A stretch of 64,000 nt of DNA, from assembly GCF_029338175.1 (NCBI RefSeq), contig NZ_CP119862.1:3752839-3816838 (forward strand), in the 5' to 3' direction. A program made the translations under genes and the position numbers. Below, in pieces: positions 26,285 through 35,425 of the stretch. This DNA comes from Citrobacter enshiensis. GTDB taxonomy: Bacteria > Pseudomonadota > Gammaproteobacteria > Enterobacterales > Enterobacteriaceae. The notes beneath the pieces are model-generated. The model had not been told where the DNA came from. It worked only from the letters and a program-made list of their open reading frames with translations, and searched no databases. Positions within the stretch are counted from its first letter, which is position 1. Every line of letters starts with the position of its first letter.

Positions 26285-27646
26285 TTAGAACATGTTCAGG
26301 ATGGTAGAAAATAACTCATCGCTGGTGGCAATAACCTGGGCATTGGCGACATAGTTCTGCTGATACGTCATCAGGTTCATCGCCTCCTCATCCATACTGA
26401 CCCCGCTGACCGATGACCAGGAGTAATACGCCTGCTCCATGGTGCTCAGCGCCATCTCGTAGGCTTCACGCGCACTGGACGCGGCGCTGGCGACATGACT
26501 GTAGACCGCGTTATAGCTGTCGTTGAAGGTATAAGAGCCTCCTCCGAGCGAGTCAAACACAAAGGACTGGTTCTGTATGTTAAGCATGTTTTGCAGGTTG
26601 CTGTTGTCACCGGCACCGCTGGTCGGCGAAGAGGCAAAGGCCAGATCCGCATTGGTAAATCCCTCGGCCAGGGCGATGGTGCCTGCCGGATCTGCCGGAT
26701 CATAGGTGAACATCGGTTTGCCCGGATTGCCGTTGAGATCGTAGCCGACCACTTGCCAGCTATTGATGGCATCGGCGAACTCCTGCGCAAACTCGTCGAC
26801 ATAAGCCTGCGCGGGAATCAACTCTTCCTGATAGTACTCGTAGGTTGCGCCCAGCGCGCCGCCGATATCCGGGTTGAGGTAATAGACATCTTCACCAAAA
26901 CGCAGCTCCAGCTTTCCATCGGAAGGCTGAGTGCCGGAGGTAAAACCGAGGGTCGCAGCCTCCCCCTGACTGACCAGCGGCTGCCCCTGAGGCAACGTGA
27001 CCTGGATGGTTCCGTCACCACAGTCAACCACGCTGATATCGAGCATTTCGGAGAGCTGCAGCACCGCGACATCGCGCTTATCCTGTAAGGCGCTGACATC
27101 CTGTCCCGACGCCATCCCCTCCTGGATCTGCATGTTTAAATCGGCAATCTGTTGGGTGAGCGAGTTCACTTCCTTCACCATCGACTGCATCGACTTGTTG
27201 ACCTGTTCGAGCTGGTTTTCCAGGTTACCGTTAATGTTGTGCATCTGGTTGCACAGCTCGCGGGACGTATTCAGCACGTCCTCACGCAGGGCCGTGTTAC
27301 CGGGGTCCGCCATACAGGCGCTGAGCGCGGCGAAATAGCCGTCTAATCCCATCCCCAGATTTCCGCCGTCGGTCGCGAAGGTGTTCTCCAGGGCCAGCAT
27401 ATAGCCCGCATACGCGCCGCTGTAGCCCACTGCAGTACCGGCATCCCAGGCCTGTGCCACCAGATACTGATCGGAGATCCGCTGTACGCCATCGATACTC
27501 ACTGTACCGTCGGCATTGGAACTCAGCGCCAGGGTATGCCGGCTGTAGCCCGGCGTACTGGCATTGGCGATATTACCGGCGGTGACGTTCAGCCAGGCCT
27601 GGGATGCCTGCAAGCCGGACATCCCGATCTGCGTCATGTTGCTCAT
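26285..27646 (-). CDS. flgK: Hook-associated protein FlgK
   Basis: A 453-residue FlgK homologue. The rod/hook family N-terminus (MSGLQASQAWLNVTAGNIANASTPGY) and the C-terminal helix (SMDEEAMNLMTYQQNYVANAQV, here cited only by its start and end) are clear. Its ATG overlaps the flgJ stop. Confidence 0.93.
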   Translation of the reverse strand: MSNMTQIGMSGLQASQAWLNVTAGNIANASTPGYSRHTLALSSNADGTVSIDGVQRISDQYLVAQAWDAGTAVGYSGAYAGYMLALENTFATDGGNLGMGLDGYFAALSACMADPGNTALREDVLNTSRELCNQMHNINGNLENQLEQVNKSMQSMVKEVNSLTQQIADLNMQIQEGMASGQDVSALQDKRDVAVLQLSEMLDISVVDCGDGTIQVTLPQGQPLVSQGEAATLGFTSGTQPSDGKLELRFGEDVYYLNPDIGGALGATYEYYQEELIPAQAYVDEFAQEFADAINSWQVVGYDLNGNPGKPMFTYDPADPAGTIALAEGFTNADLAFASSPTSGAGDNSNLQNMLNIQNQSFVFDSLGGGSYTFNDSYNAVYSHVASAASSAREAYEMALSTMEQAYYSWSSVSGVSMDEEAMNLMTYQQNYVANAQVIATSDELFSTILNMF

Positions 27647-28134
27647 GATGTTTTACTCTCGCTACCCACTCGGTTGATAAAGGGATGATCCTGACTGGCA
27701 TCCATGAGAGACACGCTGGCATAGTCATTCAAACCTTCCTCTACCACTCTGCCCGATGCGTCCTCTTCCCCTTTAAGGGCGACATTATTCTCTGCCGACT
27801 TAAATGCCGTCGTCAGTTCGCCCTGCTGCTGGGTCTGGCTGAACTGCCTGACGAGCATCTCGGCCAGACCAAACTGCCCCTGGGCGCCCAGTTGCTGCGC
27901 GAGTTGTTCATCACCCAGTTCACGATAAAAACGCTGGGTGTCGCTTGAAAACGGCGAATCTTCTGCCGCCAGTGCATCGGTGGCATCGCGCATATGCTTG
28001 AGTACCGTCTTGAGAAAATGCGTCTCAAACAAGGAAGCCGCCTGCTCCAGAGCCTCCTGCGGATTCTCCTGCTTGATCTTGTTGAGGGATTGCAGGTCGT
28101 AGTAGGCTCTCTCGGATTGCTCGATAGACTTCAT
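27643..28134 (-). CDS. flgJ: Rod-cap protein FlgJ, single-domain
   Basis: A 163-residue protein covering only the FlgJ N-terminal rod-scaffold domain (EQAASLFETHFLKTVLKHMRD, cited at residues 30-50; LGAQGQFGLAEMLVRQ). The C-terminal muramidase domain found in Salmonella FlgJ (about 316 residues) is absent. A separate MltD-like transglycosylase in the flhA operon may supply that activity. ATG 28134 is chosen for GGTGAA upstream. Confidence 0.88.
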   Translation of the reverse strand: MKSIEQSERAYYDLQSLNKIKQENPQEALEQAASLFETHFLKTVLKHMRDATDALAAEDSPFSSDTQRFYRELGDEQLAQQLGAQGQFGLAEMLVRQFSQTQQQGELTTAFKSAENNVALKGEEDASGRVVEEGLNDYASVSLMDASQDHPFINRVGSESKTS

Positions 28135-28147
28135 GTTATTCACCTTG

Positions 28148-29251
28148 TTATATGACGATAAGGTCAGCATCTAACGCGCCCGCTTTATCAAGCGCTTGCA
28201 ATATGGACATCAAATCGCTGGCGGTGGCACCCAGTTCATTCAACGATTTGACAATCTTGTCCAGCGACGTCCCCTCGGGCATCACGGTTATCCGTGATTG
28301 TCCTTCGGTCATGTTCACCGTAGAGCGACGCACCCTCTCCGTGGTTCCCCCTGCCAGCGCATTCGGTTGACTGACCCGGGTGTCTTCACTTATCGCCACC
28401 GTCAGATTGCCATGCGTGACCGCCGCCTTTTTCACATAGACGGTATCGCTCATCACCACGGTACCGGTCCGACTGTTCAGGACAATGCGGGGGCGCTGGC
28501 GCCCTTCTTTAACCTGAATTTCTTCCAGCATCGCCAGGAAACTCACCCTGGCGCTGGGGTCGCTCGGCGCCTTGACCCGCACCGAACCGGCGTTGTAGGC
28601 CGAGGCGACCCCACCACCAAACCGGGCGGTGATGGCCCCTTCGATATTGCGCGCCAGATTGAAGCTCGGCGTCTTCAGGTTCAGGCTGACATAAGCATTG
28701 CCGGTGGGGCTGGCAGGCACCGCTTTCTCCACCACCGCACCGCCTGGAACCCTGCCGACGGTCGGCACATTCACCGTAACGCTGGAGCCATCGCTGCCTT
28801 CTGCAGAGGCGCCCCCGACGACCAGGTTGCCCTGCGCGAAGGCGTAGACTTCACCGTCCACACCGTAGAGGGGGGTCAGCAGCAGCGTGCCTCCCCGCAG
28901 GCTCTTGGCATCCCCCACCGAGGAGACGGTGATGTCGATGACCTGGCCGGGCGAGGTCACATTACTGATCTCAGCATGAATCGACACCGCCGCGACGTTT
29001 TTGGTTTTGGCCTGATCCTCCTCCTGGATCCCAAACTGGCGCAGCATGTTGCTCATGGATTGCGCCGTGAAGGTCACCTGGTTGCGATCCCCTGAACCGT
29101 CGAGGCCGACGACCAGTCCGTAACCCACCAGTTGGTTTTTCCGCTCCCCGCCGATTTCAACCAGATTAAGCAGCGGTGTGGATTTGGTCTGCGCAAACGT
29201 GGGCAACAGGGCCAGCCAACATAACAACACTATGCGTATGCTCTGTCTCAT
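28148..29251 (-). CDS. flgI: P-ring protein FlgI
   Basis: A 367-residue secreted protein with a signal peptide ending near FAQT. The mature protein starts with the FlgI block LVEIGGERKNQLVGYGLVVG and forms the periplasmic P ring around the rod. Two bases after flgH. Confidence 0.95.
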   Translation of the reverse strand: MRQSIRIVLLCWLALLPTFAQTKSTPLLNLVEIGGERKNQLVGYGLVVGLDGSGDRNQVTFTAQSMSNMLRQFGIQEEDQAKTKNVAAVSIHAEISNVTSPGQVIDITVSSVGDAKSLRGGTLLLTPLYGVDGEVYAFAQGNLVVGGASAEGSDGSSVTVNVPTVGRVPGGAVVEKAVPASPTGNAYVSLNLKTPSFNLARNIEGAITARFGGGVASAYNAGSVRVKAPSDPSARVSFLAMLEEIQVKEGRQRPRIVLNSRTGTVVMSDTVYVKKAAVTHGNLTVAISEDTRVSQPNALAGGTTERVRRSTVNMTEGQSRITVMPEGTSLDKIVKSLNELGATASDLMSILQALDKAGALDADLIVI

Positions 29252-29253
29252 GT

Positions 29254-29937
29254 TCAGAATGGACTCAAAGGACTATAGAAAAACTTGGTCAGCCAACCCG
29301 GATTGTTGCTGTCGGACATGGTGCCCTCACCGGAATAGCTAATACGAGCATCCGCCAGACGCTGGGAGGAGACACGGTTCAGGCCATCGATGTCCTCAAC
29401 GCGCACCAGGCCACTCAGACGGATATACTCGTCGCCCTGATTAAGCTTGAGCCACTTCTCGCCCCGCACATGCAGATTGCCGTTAGGTAATACGCTGGCA
29501 ACGACCACGGTGATTGCCCCCTGCAACGAGTTCTTCTGGGAACTCTGCGCGCTACCATCGAAGTCGCGATTCGCGTTGACACTCCCCTTGAAATTTTTAG
29601 GGGTAAACGAACTGCTGCTCGCATCGGCCCCCACAGAGACATCGCTGTTTTTGCCATAACTGGTGTCGGCCTGCTTGCTGGACGATGTTTTTTCATCCAG
29701 GGTGACCGTCAGCATATCGCCGACCCGGTAGGCGCGCCGGTCCTGAAACAGCGTCATCACGTAGCTACGGTTGTACAGGGTGCCCTGGCTCGCATAAGTG
29801 ACCGGCTGAGGCGTCAGTTGAGGAGGCGCATAATTCTCCTCTTCCACCTGTTTTTTCGAGTCAAGGGAGGGCATCGTGCACCCCTGCATCAACAGCCCCA
29901 TCATCACCACGACGCACCATTTTGGCCAATTGCTCAT
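29254..29937 (-). CDS. flgH: L-ring lipoprotein FlgH
   Basis: A 227-residue lipoprotein with signal and lipobox LMQGC (Cys20). It contains the FlgH blocks YRVGDMLTVTLDE and LHVRGEKWLKLN and forms the outer-membrane L ring. An outer-membrane ring marks a Gram-negative flagellum with full rod. Confidence 0.95.
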   Translation of the reverse strand: MSNWPKWCVVVMMGLLMQGCTMPSLDSKKQVEEENYAPPQLTPQPVTYASQGTLYNRSYVMTLFQDRRAYRVGDMLTVTLDEKTSSSKQADTSYGKNSDVSVGADASSSSFTPKNFKGSVNANRDFDGSAQSSQKNSLQGAITVVVASVLPNGNLHVRGEKWLKLNQGDEYIRLSGLVRVEDIDGLNRVSSQRLADARISYSGEGTMSDSNNPGWLTKFFYSPLSPF

Positions 29938-29945
29938 GTTATTCC

Positions 29946-30731
29946 TTACAGCATCCGGTTGAGGGTTTGCAGCATCTCATCGGCGGCGGTCATCACCTTG
30001 GCATTCATCTCATAGGCTCGCTGAGTGGCGATCATGTCGACCATTTCCTGGGCCACGTTAACGTTGGCGCCTTCCAGCGTCCCCTGCTTGATGATGCCAA
30101 AATAATCTTCGCCCGGAACACCTTCGTTGGGCGCGCCCGACCCCTGAGTCTCAATGAAGAGGTTGCCACCGATAGGCTCCAGGCCGCCTGGGTTGATGAA
30201 ACTGGCCAGCATAATGTTCCCCAACTCTTCCGGCTCGGCAGAACCCGCAACGACAGCCGACACGGTTCCGTCGGTGCCGATACTGATCCCCGTCGCATTC
30301 TCAGGGATCGTTATCTGCGGGATCAGAGGCAAACCAGAGGCATTCACTAACATGCCATCGCTATTGACATGGAACTGACCATCACGCGAGTAAGCCGTGG
30401 TGCCGTCCGGCATCTCTATCTGAAAGAAGCCCTTGCCGATGATGGACGCATCGGTTTCCGCCCCTGTGGTGAGGGCCGTCCCCTGCACAAACATCTTCTG
30501 GGTGCCGATAACCTGAACACCGGTACCGATCTGCAAGCCGTTCGGACGCTGGTTCTGCGAGTCCATCTGCGCGCCCGCCTGGAACTGCTTCTGATAGAAG
30601 AGATCGTTGAAGACCATTCGATCCTTCTTAAAGGCGATGGTGTTCACGTTGGCCAGGTTGTTGGAAATCGCCGTCATTTTGGCGTCCTGGGCCGTCAGAC
30701 CTGTCTGACTAACAAAAAGGGTACCTTGCAT
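29946..30731 (-). CDS. flgG: Distal rod protein FlgG
   Basis: A 261-residue rod protein. It starts with MQGTLFVSQTGLTAQDAKM and NLANVNTIAFKK and ends with the conserved VDMIATQRAYEMNAKVMTA stretch. It forms the distal rod. Confidence 0.95.
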   Translation of the reverse strand: MQGTLFVSQTGLTAQDAKMTAISNNLANVNTIAFKKDRMVFNDLFYQKQFQAGAQMDSQNQRPNGLQIGTGVQVIGTQKMFVQGTALTTGAETDASIIGKGFFQIEMPDGTTAYSRDGQFHVNSDGMLVNASGLPLIPQITIPENATGISIGTDGTVSAVVAGSAEPEELGNIMLASFINPGGLEPIGGNLFIETQGSGAPNEGVPGEDYFGIIKQGTLEGANVNVAQEMVDMIATQRAYEMNAKVMTAADEMLQTLNRML

Positions 30732-30753
30732 TACTTTCTCACTTAATTAGTTA

Positions 30754-31491
30754 TCAGGCGGGTCTGATGAGACGGGTCGACGCCTGGCTGAGTTCTTCTG
30801 CGGTTTTCATCATCTTCACCTGCAGTTCAAACTGCCGACTGGTGGTGAGGATGGCGACCATCTCTTCAACCGGATTGACGTTACTGGCTTCGAGGAAACC
30901 GCTCGCGACCGCCACCGTATCATCCGCTGGCAGGGAGGCCGCCGCGGTCCGGGGACGGAAGAACCCTTCCGCATCCTTGACCAGATTCGCCGTCTCCGGC
31001 TTCACGCGTTTGAGCGTCGCCACTTCCAGCAACACTTCGCCCCCGGAATCGGGAACCACGCTGACCCGTCCCTGCTCGGTGATGCTGATCGACCGGTAAT
31101 CGGGGATCTCAATCTGCTGGCCATCCATGTCGAGTACCGGGAATTGCCCCAGCATCAGGATGCCCTGCTCATCGATATGCATGCTGCCAGCCCGGGTGTA
31201 ACGCTCCTGACCGTTGACCTGCACGGCCAGCAGCCCCTCACCACGAATGCCGACATCCAGTTCATTGCCCGTATGTTCAAGCACCCCTGGCGAAAACTTG
31301 CTCCCCACCCCCATCGGGACCGCGATATGGCGAGTGGAAAAGCCATCGCCGCCCACCGCATAGCTGTGGGCCCGCTCATAATCGGCGCGAAACCCGGTGG
31401 TATTGACGTTGGCAAGGTTATTGGCGTGCACCTGCTGAGAGAGCATGCTGCGATTCGCCCCGCTCATGGCGGTGTAGATCAGCTTATCCAT
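30754..31491 (-). CDS. flgF: Proximal rod protein FlgF
   Basis: A 245-residue rod protein with the family N-terminus (MDKLIYTAMSGANRSM, NNLANVNTTGFRADY) and C-terminal SRQFELQVKMM helix. Its ATG shares one base with the flgE stop. Confidence 0.93.
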   Translation of the reverse strand: MDKLIYTAMSGANRSMLSQQVHANNLANVNTTGFRADYERAHSYAVGGDGFSTRHIAVPMGVGSKFSPGVLEHTGNELDVGIRGEGLLAVQVNGQERYTRAGSMHIDEQGILMLGQFPVLDMDGQQIEIPDYRSISITEQGRVSVVPDSGGEVLLEVATLKRVKPETANLVKDAEGFFRPRTAAASLPADDTVAVASGFLEASNVNPVEEMVAILTTSRQFELQVKMMKTAEELSQASTRLIRPA

Positions 31492-32714
31492 CAGATGGCC
31501 TGCATCAGCACTTGATCAAGCTGGCTCTGCACTGCGATGGCCTTGGTGTTAGCCTGATAGTTACGCTGCACTTCCATCATGTAGACCATTTCACCCGTGA
31601 CGTTGGTAGAGGAGTTCTGCAACGACTGGGACTCAATGCCGCCATAAACCCCCGTGCCTGGCGTACCGTACAGCGGCTGACCGGAGGTCGAGGTCTGGGT
31701 CCAACTGGTATTGTCTGCCACGGCGAGCGCTTCCGGGTTCGGGAACGTGGCCAGCACGATTTGCCCCTGCAGCATCGTTTCGCCGTTGGAGTAGGTCGCA
31801 TAAATATTGCCGTACTCATCGACCGTCACACCGGTCTGCTCGCCCGACGGATAACCGTTAGAGGAGTTAAGCTGATTACTGAACGGGGCCGCATACTGGG
31901 TGGTTTCGCTCAGATCGACATCGATGGTCAGCGTGTTGGCGCCCTCAAGCAGAGGATCGCCAGCAGGAATACTCAGGGTAAAATTGCCGCCGGAAACCAG
32001 GTTGCCGTTCGCGTCGAACTGCAGGGTTTGTGGCCCGGCTGGCGTACAAAAGTTATTCGCATCCTGACCATCCACATAGACCTGCACTTCCCAGGTACCG
32101 TCCGCCGTCTTGGTATAGTACTGAGAGACGGTGTGCTGGTTGCCCATTGAGTCATAGACCACCGTCGAGTTGGTGCTGTGATAACTGTTAGGATCGGAAG
32201 GGTCGAAAGTGGTGGTCGCACGGTCGATCGGCTCTGCACTCTGATCCAGGTTCATCCCCAGATCCACTTCGCTGGTTGACTGGGGAGGCATTGAACCGTT
32301 ATCCAGCTGCAGATCGTCCAACTGACCGGTCATCACGTTGCCGTTTTCATCAACCGGATAGCCCTGTACCCGGTTGCCGTTGCTGTCGACGATGTAGCCG
32401 TCTTCATCCTGATGGAAGTTACCCGCGCGGGTGTAATAGACCTGGCCGTCGCTCCCCTGGGTGATGAAGAATCCATCCCCGGTAATCGCCATATCGAGGT
32501 CGCGCCCGGTGAAGGTTGTGGTGCCCAGTGCGGAAAAGTTCTGGGTGGTATAGCCCGACGATACCCCCGCGGCCTGACCGCCCGCGTAAAGCGCCGAGAA
32601 AGTGGTGGTGGATTCCATGTAGCCCACGGTTGCGGCGTTGGCGATATCCATGCTGATGGTGTTCAGGCTCTGGCTGGCGGCATTCAGACCGCTTACCGAA
32701 ATTGCATAACTCAT
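31491..32714 (-). CDS. flgE: Hook protein FlgE
   Basis: A 407-residue hook protein. The N-terminal rod/hook block (SYAISVSGLNAASQSL) and C-terminal VYMMEVQRNYQANTKAI frame a central variable region. It forms the universal joint. ATGA overlap with flgD. Confidence 0.95.
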   Translation of the reverse strand: MSYAISVSGLNAASQSLNTISMDIANAATVGYMESTTTFSALYAGGQAAGVSSGYTTQNFSALGTTTFTGRDLDMAITGDGFFITQGSDGQVYYTRAGNFHQDEDGYIVDSNGNRVQGYPVDENGNVMTGQLDDLQLDNGSMPPQSTSEVDLGMNLDQSAEPIDRATTTFDPSDPNSYHSTNSTVVYDSMGNQHTVSQYYTKTADGTWEVQVYVDGQDANNFCTPAGPQTLQFDANGNLVSGGNFTLSIPAGDPLLEGANTLTIDVDLSETTQYAAPFSNQLNSSNGYPSGEQTGVTVDEYGNIYATYSNGETMLQGQIVLATFPNPEALAVADNTSWTQTSTSGQPLYGTPGTGVYGGIESQSLQNSSTNVTGEMVYMMEVQRNYQANTKAIAVQSQLDQVLMQAI

Positions 32715-33562
32715 AGTCTTTTACCCTCTGTCGTTTCGTCTCCACCTTGCGTGGGAGGAGCGCTAATCTTCGAAATATCAAACAACGGCACCATGCCGAC
32801 GCCCTCAACATCCAGCATTAAGCCTTCCTGACCCTTGAGGGTCACGGAGTTCACGACGCCACTGAAATAGGTCGGTGTAGTGCTAATTTCATCGCCGATC
32901 ACCGTCTCGGCTTCGATACGGTACTCACCTTCGGGCAGGCCCAGAACGTTGCCATCCAGCACAAATGCTTTCTCGCCAGCCGTCTGTGGCCCCAACGTGA
33001 CGGTGCCCACTTCCGCGTCAAACTCGTCATAAATCCGGATGCTAACGTTGTCGTAATCCTTATCCAGCACCAGTTCCCCTTCCAGCAGGGTATCGGGACC
33101 GAGGGTCACGGTGTCATCAGGCGCCGTGACCGTGTTGCCGATCAACTGCTCAGTCGAGACCACCAGGTTGTTTTCTGCCACCGCATAGAGCGCGTTCATC
33201 GTCATACGCATGTATTCCATGCTGGTCACCTGGGCGAACATCGCCATCTGGGTCACGAACTCGGTGCTGTCGACGGGGTTAGTGGGGTCCTGATAGGTCA
33301 ACTGCGCCAGCATCAGGTCGACGAAGACGTTCGCCACCTGAGGCGGTTGGGTCGCCTCCTCCGAGCCAGAACCATCCGTTGGTTGCTCAGGATCTTCCGG
33401 GGTGGATTCCGTTACGGCGGCGGTCGGCGGTGTTGTGGCAGCCTGGGCGCCAGGCGCGCTCATGGGGGCAACCATGCCGTTGACCTGCGACAGCATGTTC
33501 TGAGCGCCCGGCAAGCGATTACCCGGATACGTATTCACAGGGTTGAAACCCGCCAGATTCAT
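32711..33562 (-). CDS. flgD: Hook-cap scaffold FlgD
   Basis: A 283-residue protein. The conserved FlgD block is FVDLMLAQLTYQDPTNPVD, TEFVTQMAMFAQV. A C-terminal beta domain follows. It caps the growing hook. The N-terminal ~80 residues are Pro/Thr/Glu-rich. Start overlaps the flgC stop. Confidence 0.93.
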   Translation of the reverse strand: MNLAGFNPVNTYPGNRLPGAQNMLSQVNGMVAPMSAPGAQAATTPPTAAVTESTPEDPEQPTDGSGSEEATQPPQVANVFVDLMLAQLTYQDPTNPVDSTEFVTQMAMFAQVTSMEYMRMTMNALYAVAENNLVVSTEQLIGNTVTAPDDTVTLGPDTLLEGELVLDKDYDNVSIRIYDEFDAEVGTVTLGPQTAGEKAFVLDGNVLGLPEGEYRIEAETVIGDEISTTPTYFSGVVNSVTLKGQEGLMLDVEGVGMVPLFDISKISAPPTQGGDETTEGKRL

Positions 33563-33993
33563 CAGACCCTATCTCCCAGACGCAACAGGCTTTGTTGCAT
33601 GCTCTTAGCCTGGTTCAGCATCTCCACATTGGCTTCGTAGTTACGCGAGGCGGCAAGCATGTCGGCCATCTCCTCCACCACATTGACGTTGGAGTAGTAC
33701 ACATAGCCCTCGGCGTCTGCCAACGGATTATCCGGTTCGTGGCGCTTCTGTACGGGCTGATCCGTCTGGACTATTCCCTGAACCCCGACGCCGGCGGAGG
33801 CGGCGCGCTCGGTGACATTTAGCGTGGGATCGTTGTAAATCGTGCTAAACACGGGCTTCAGGGAGCGATAGGCCCCGGCTTCACTACCGCTGACCGCGTC
33901 GGCATTGGCCAGGTTGCTCGAAATGGTATTGAGCCTCAGGCTGTTCGCGTTGATGGCCGTACCCGCAATATCGTAAATTTTTCCGAAGGACAT
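33562..33993 (-). CDS. flgC: Proximal rod protein FlgC
   Basis: A 143-residue rod protein with NTISSNLANADAVSG near the N-terminus and VNVVEEMADMLAASRNYEA near the C-terminus. Forms the proximal rod with FlgB and FlgF. Confidence 0.95.
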   Translation of the reverse strand: MSFGKIYDIAGTAINANSLRLNTISSNLANADAVSGSEAGAYRSLKPVFSTIYNDPTLNVTERAASAGVGVQGIVQTDQPVQKRHEPDNPLADAEGYVYYSNVNVVEEMADMLAASRNYEANVEMLNQAKSMQQSLLRLGDRV

Positions 33994-34034
33994 GGCGTGT
34001 TTCTGTCTCGTCTTATCTGTTTAATGTTGAATGA

Positions 34035-34421
34035 TTATTTGCCGTCGATGGCCGTCGCGAGTCCGTTAAACTTGCTGTTGAGAAACTCCAGACTGGTCTG
34101 GAAATCCATCGCATTCTCGGCAACCCTCGCCTGTTCGATACCCGCTTCGACCGTATTGCCATCACGGCTCACCTGATAAGGCTGGCGATATTTCAGGTTC
34201 ATTCCGGTCTGAGTCATGCTCATTGCCGGGATAGGGGCGACGATGTCATCCGGGGAGGAACCCTGTCCCTCGGGGACGGCGAGTCGAAACTCGAGATCCC
34301 GTGCCGCGTAGTTGGGGGTATCAGCATTGGCTAGATTACTGGCCAGGACCCTGCTACGCTCGACGCGAAAATCGAGCGCCTCGGGATGAATGCCAAGCGC
34401 TTTTTCGAAGCTAATTCCCAT
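34035..34421 (-). CDS. flgB: Proximal rod protein FlgB
   Basis: A 128-residue rod protein with VLASNLANADTPNYAARD. AGGAGG lies 8 bases before ATG 34421. First gene of the flgBCDEFGHIJKL operon, driven from the sigma54 site in the start of flgA. Confidence 0.94.
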   Translation of the reverse strand: MGISFEKALGIHPEALDFRVERSRVLASNLANADTPNYAARDLEFRLAVPEGQGSSPDDIVAPIPAMSMTQTGMNLKYRQPYQVSRDGNTVEAGIEQARVAENAMDFQTSLEFLNSKFNGLATAIDGK

Positions 34422-34449
34422 CCATCCTCCTCCTTACAGTTCAGTAGAG

Positions 34450-35337
34450 ATGAAACGACATACGCACTTAGCAATTATCGGGCCAACATTTAATTTTTGT
34501 CGCACTCATCGTCGGGTTGCACAATTTCCCCCACGGCTGACGGGATTTTTTCTCGCCGCTGCGTTATTGCTGATCGGTGGGAAGAGCCTTGCTTCGACGG
34601 CATTGCCAGCCCACCCCGCGCCTGTCGATTCGACCGCCCGGAAGACCGCGCCGACGCCCGGTGTCGATCCCAATGCCCTGAAGCAGTTTGTTCGCGATTA
34701 CTGGCAACAGCGCTTTACCCAGTATGCACAGCGCGTCAACTGGCGTGATTACCACTGGCAAAGCGAGATCAGCATCCCGGAGGCGGTCAGTAAACTTCCT
34801 CCCTGTCGTCAGCCATACCGGGTCGAAGACTCCCAGGTGAAGTTCCCCGTTGGCCGACACTCCCTGCGTTTGCGCTGCCCGGACTCCCCTGGCTGGGTCA
34901 TTACGACCCGCAGTCAAATCTCCGTCCTGATGCCCGTCGTCGTTGCGCGGGTGGCGACTGGTCAAGATCACTATCTGCAGGAAAGCGACCTGGCTGTTAC
35001 CCAGGTTCTGCTCACGCCCCAGATGGACGATGTGATGACCGACCCGGCCCAGGCCATTGGACGTCGCCCCCAGCGGTCGCTACGGGCAGGTCAGCCTGTG
35101 CGTAACCGGATGCTTGAAGCGGCGCTGTTGGTACGTAAAGGCGACAAGGTGAGTCTGACGCTGGCAGAAGGTGAGATGTCTATTTCCATGCAGGGTACTG
35201 CCCTGCAGGACGGGCAGAAGGGGGAAACCATCAGCATTAAAAACGAAAAAAGCGGAAAGGTTATTTCCGCTTCGGTCTCTGGTCCTGGTCAGTTGCTGAT
35301 CGTCAATGAAACACCAAAGGTGAACCCTCAAGAATAA
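34450..35337 (+). CDS. flgA: P-ring assembly chaperone FlgA
   Basis: A 295-residue periplasmic protein. A hydrophobic segment at about 33-48 acts as signal after an unusually long basic N-terminus. The SAF domain (VVVARVATGQDHYLQESDL) and C-terminal FlgA domain (IGRRPQRSLRAGQPVRN, VRKGDKVSLT) follow. It assists FlgI assembly. Start ATG 34450 is the first in frame clear of flgB; its 5' coding end overlaps the flgB promoter on the other strand. Confidence 0.9.
   Translation: MKRHTHLAIIGPTFNFCRTHRRVAQFPPRLTGFFLAAALLLIGGKSLASTALPAHPAPVDSTARKTAPTPGVDPNALKQFVRDYWQQRFTQYAQRVNWRDYHWQSEISIPEAVSKLPPCRQPYRVEDSQVKFPVGRHSLRLRCPDSPGWVITTRSQISVLMPVVVARVATGQDHYLQESDLAVTQVLLTPQMDDVMTDPAQAIGRRPQRSLRAGQPVRNRMLEAALLVRKGDKVSLTLAEGEMSISMQGTALQDGQKGETISIKNEKSGKVISASVSGPGQLLIVNETPKVNPQE
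34471..34486 (-). promoter_or_regulatory. Sigma54 promoter of the flgB operon
   Basis: On minus, TTGGCCCG-ataa-TTGC has the exact GG-N10-GC spacing and lies 50 bases before flgB. It sits inside the first codons of flgA. Confidence 0.82.
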
Positions 35338-35340
35338 AAC

Positions 35341-35354
35341 GGCATGTTTATTGC
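35341..35354 (+). promoter_or_regulatory. Candidate sigma54 promoter of maf
   Basis: GGCATG-ttta-TTGC with GG-N10-GC spacing starts 3 bases after the flgA stop. The predicted start would lie near 35366, leaving a leader that contains the hairpin at 35385. Confidence 0.7.
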
Positions 35355-35384
35355 TTGTCTCATCGCCCACTCGTTGTCGGGTGG

Positions 35385-35400
35385 GCTCCCCGCGGGGAGC
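35385..35400 (+). promoter_or_regulatory. Perfect 16-base palindrome before maf
   Basis: GCTCCCCGCGGGGAGC can form a 7-bp hairpin ahead of the maf ribosome site, followed by GCTGTTTT. It could end flgA transcripts or act in the maf leader. Confidence 0.65.
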
Positions 35401-35425
35401 GCTGTTTTAAAGAGAGCAATAAACG

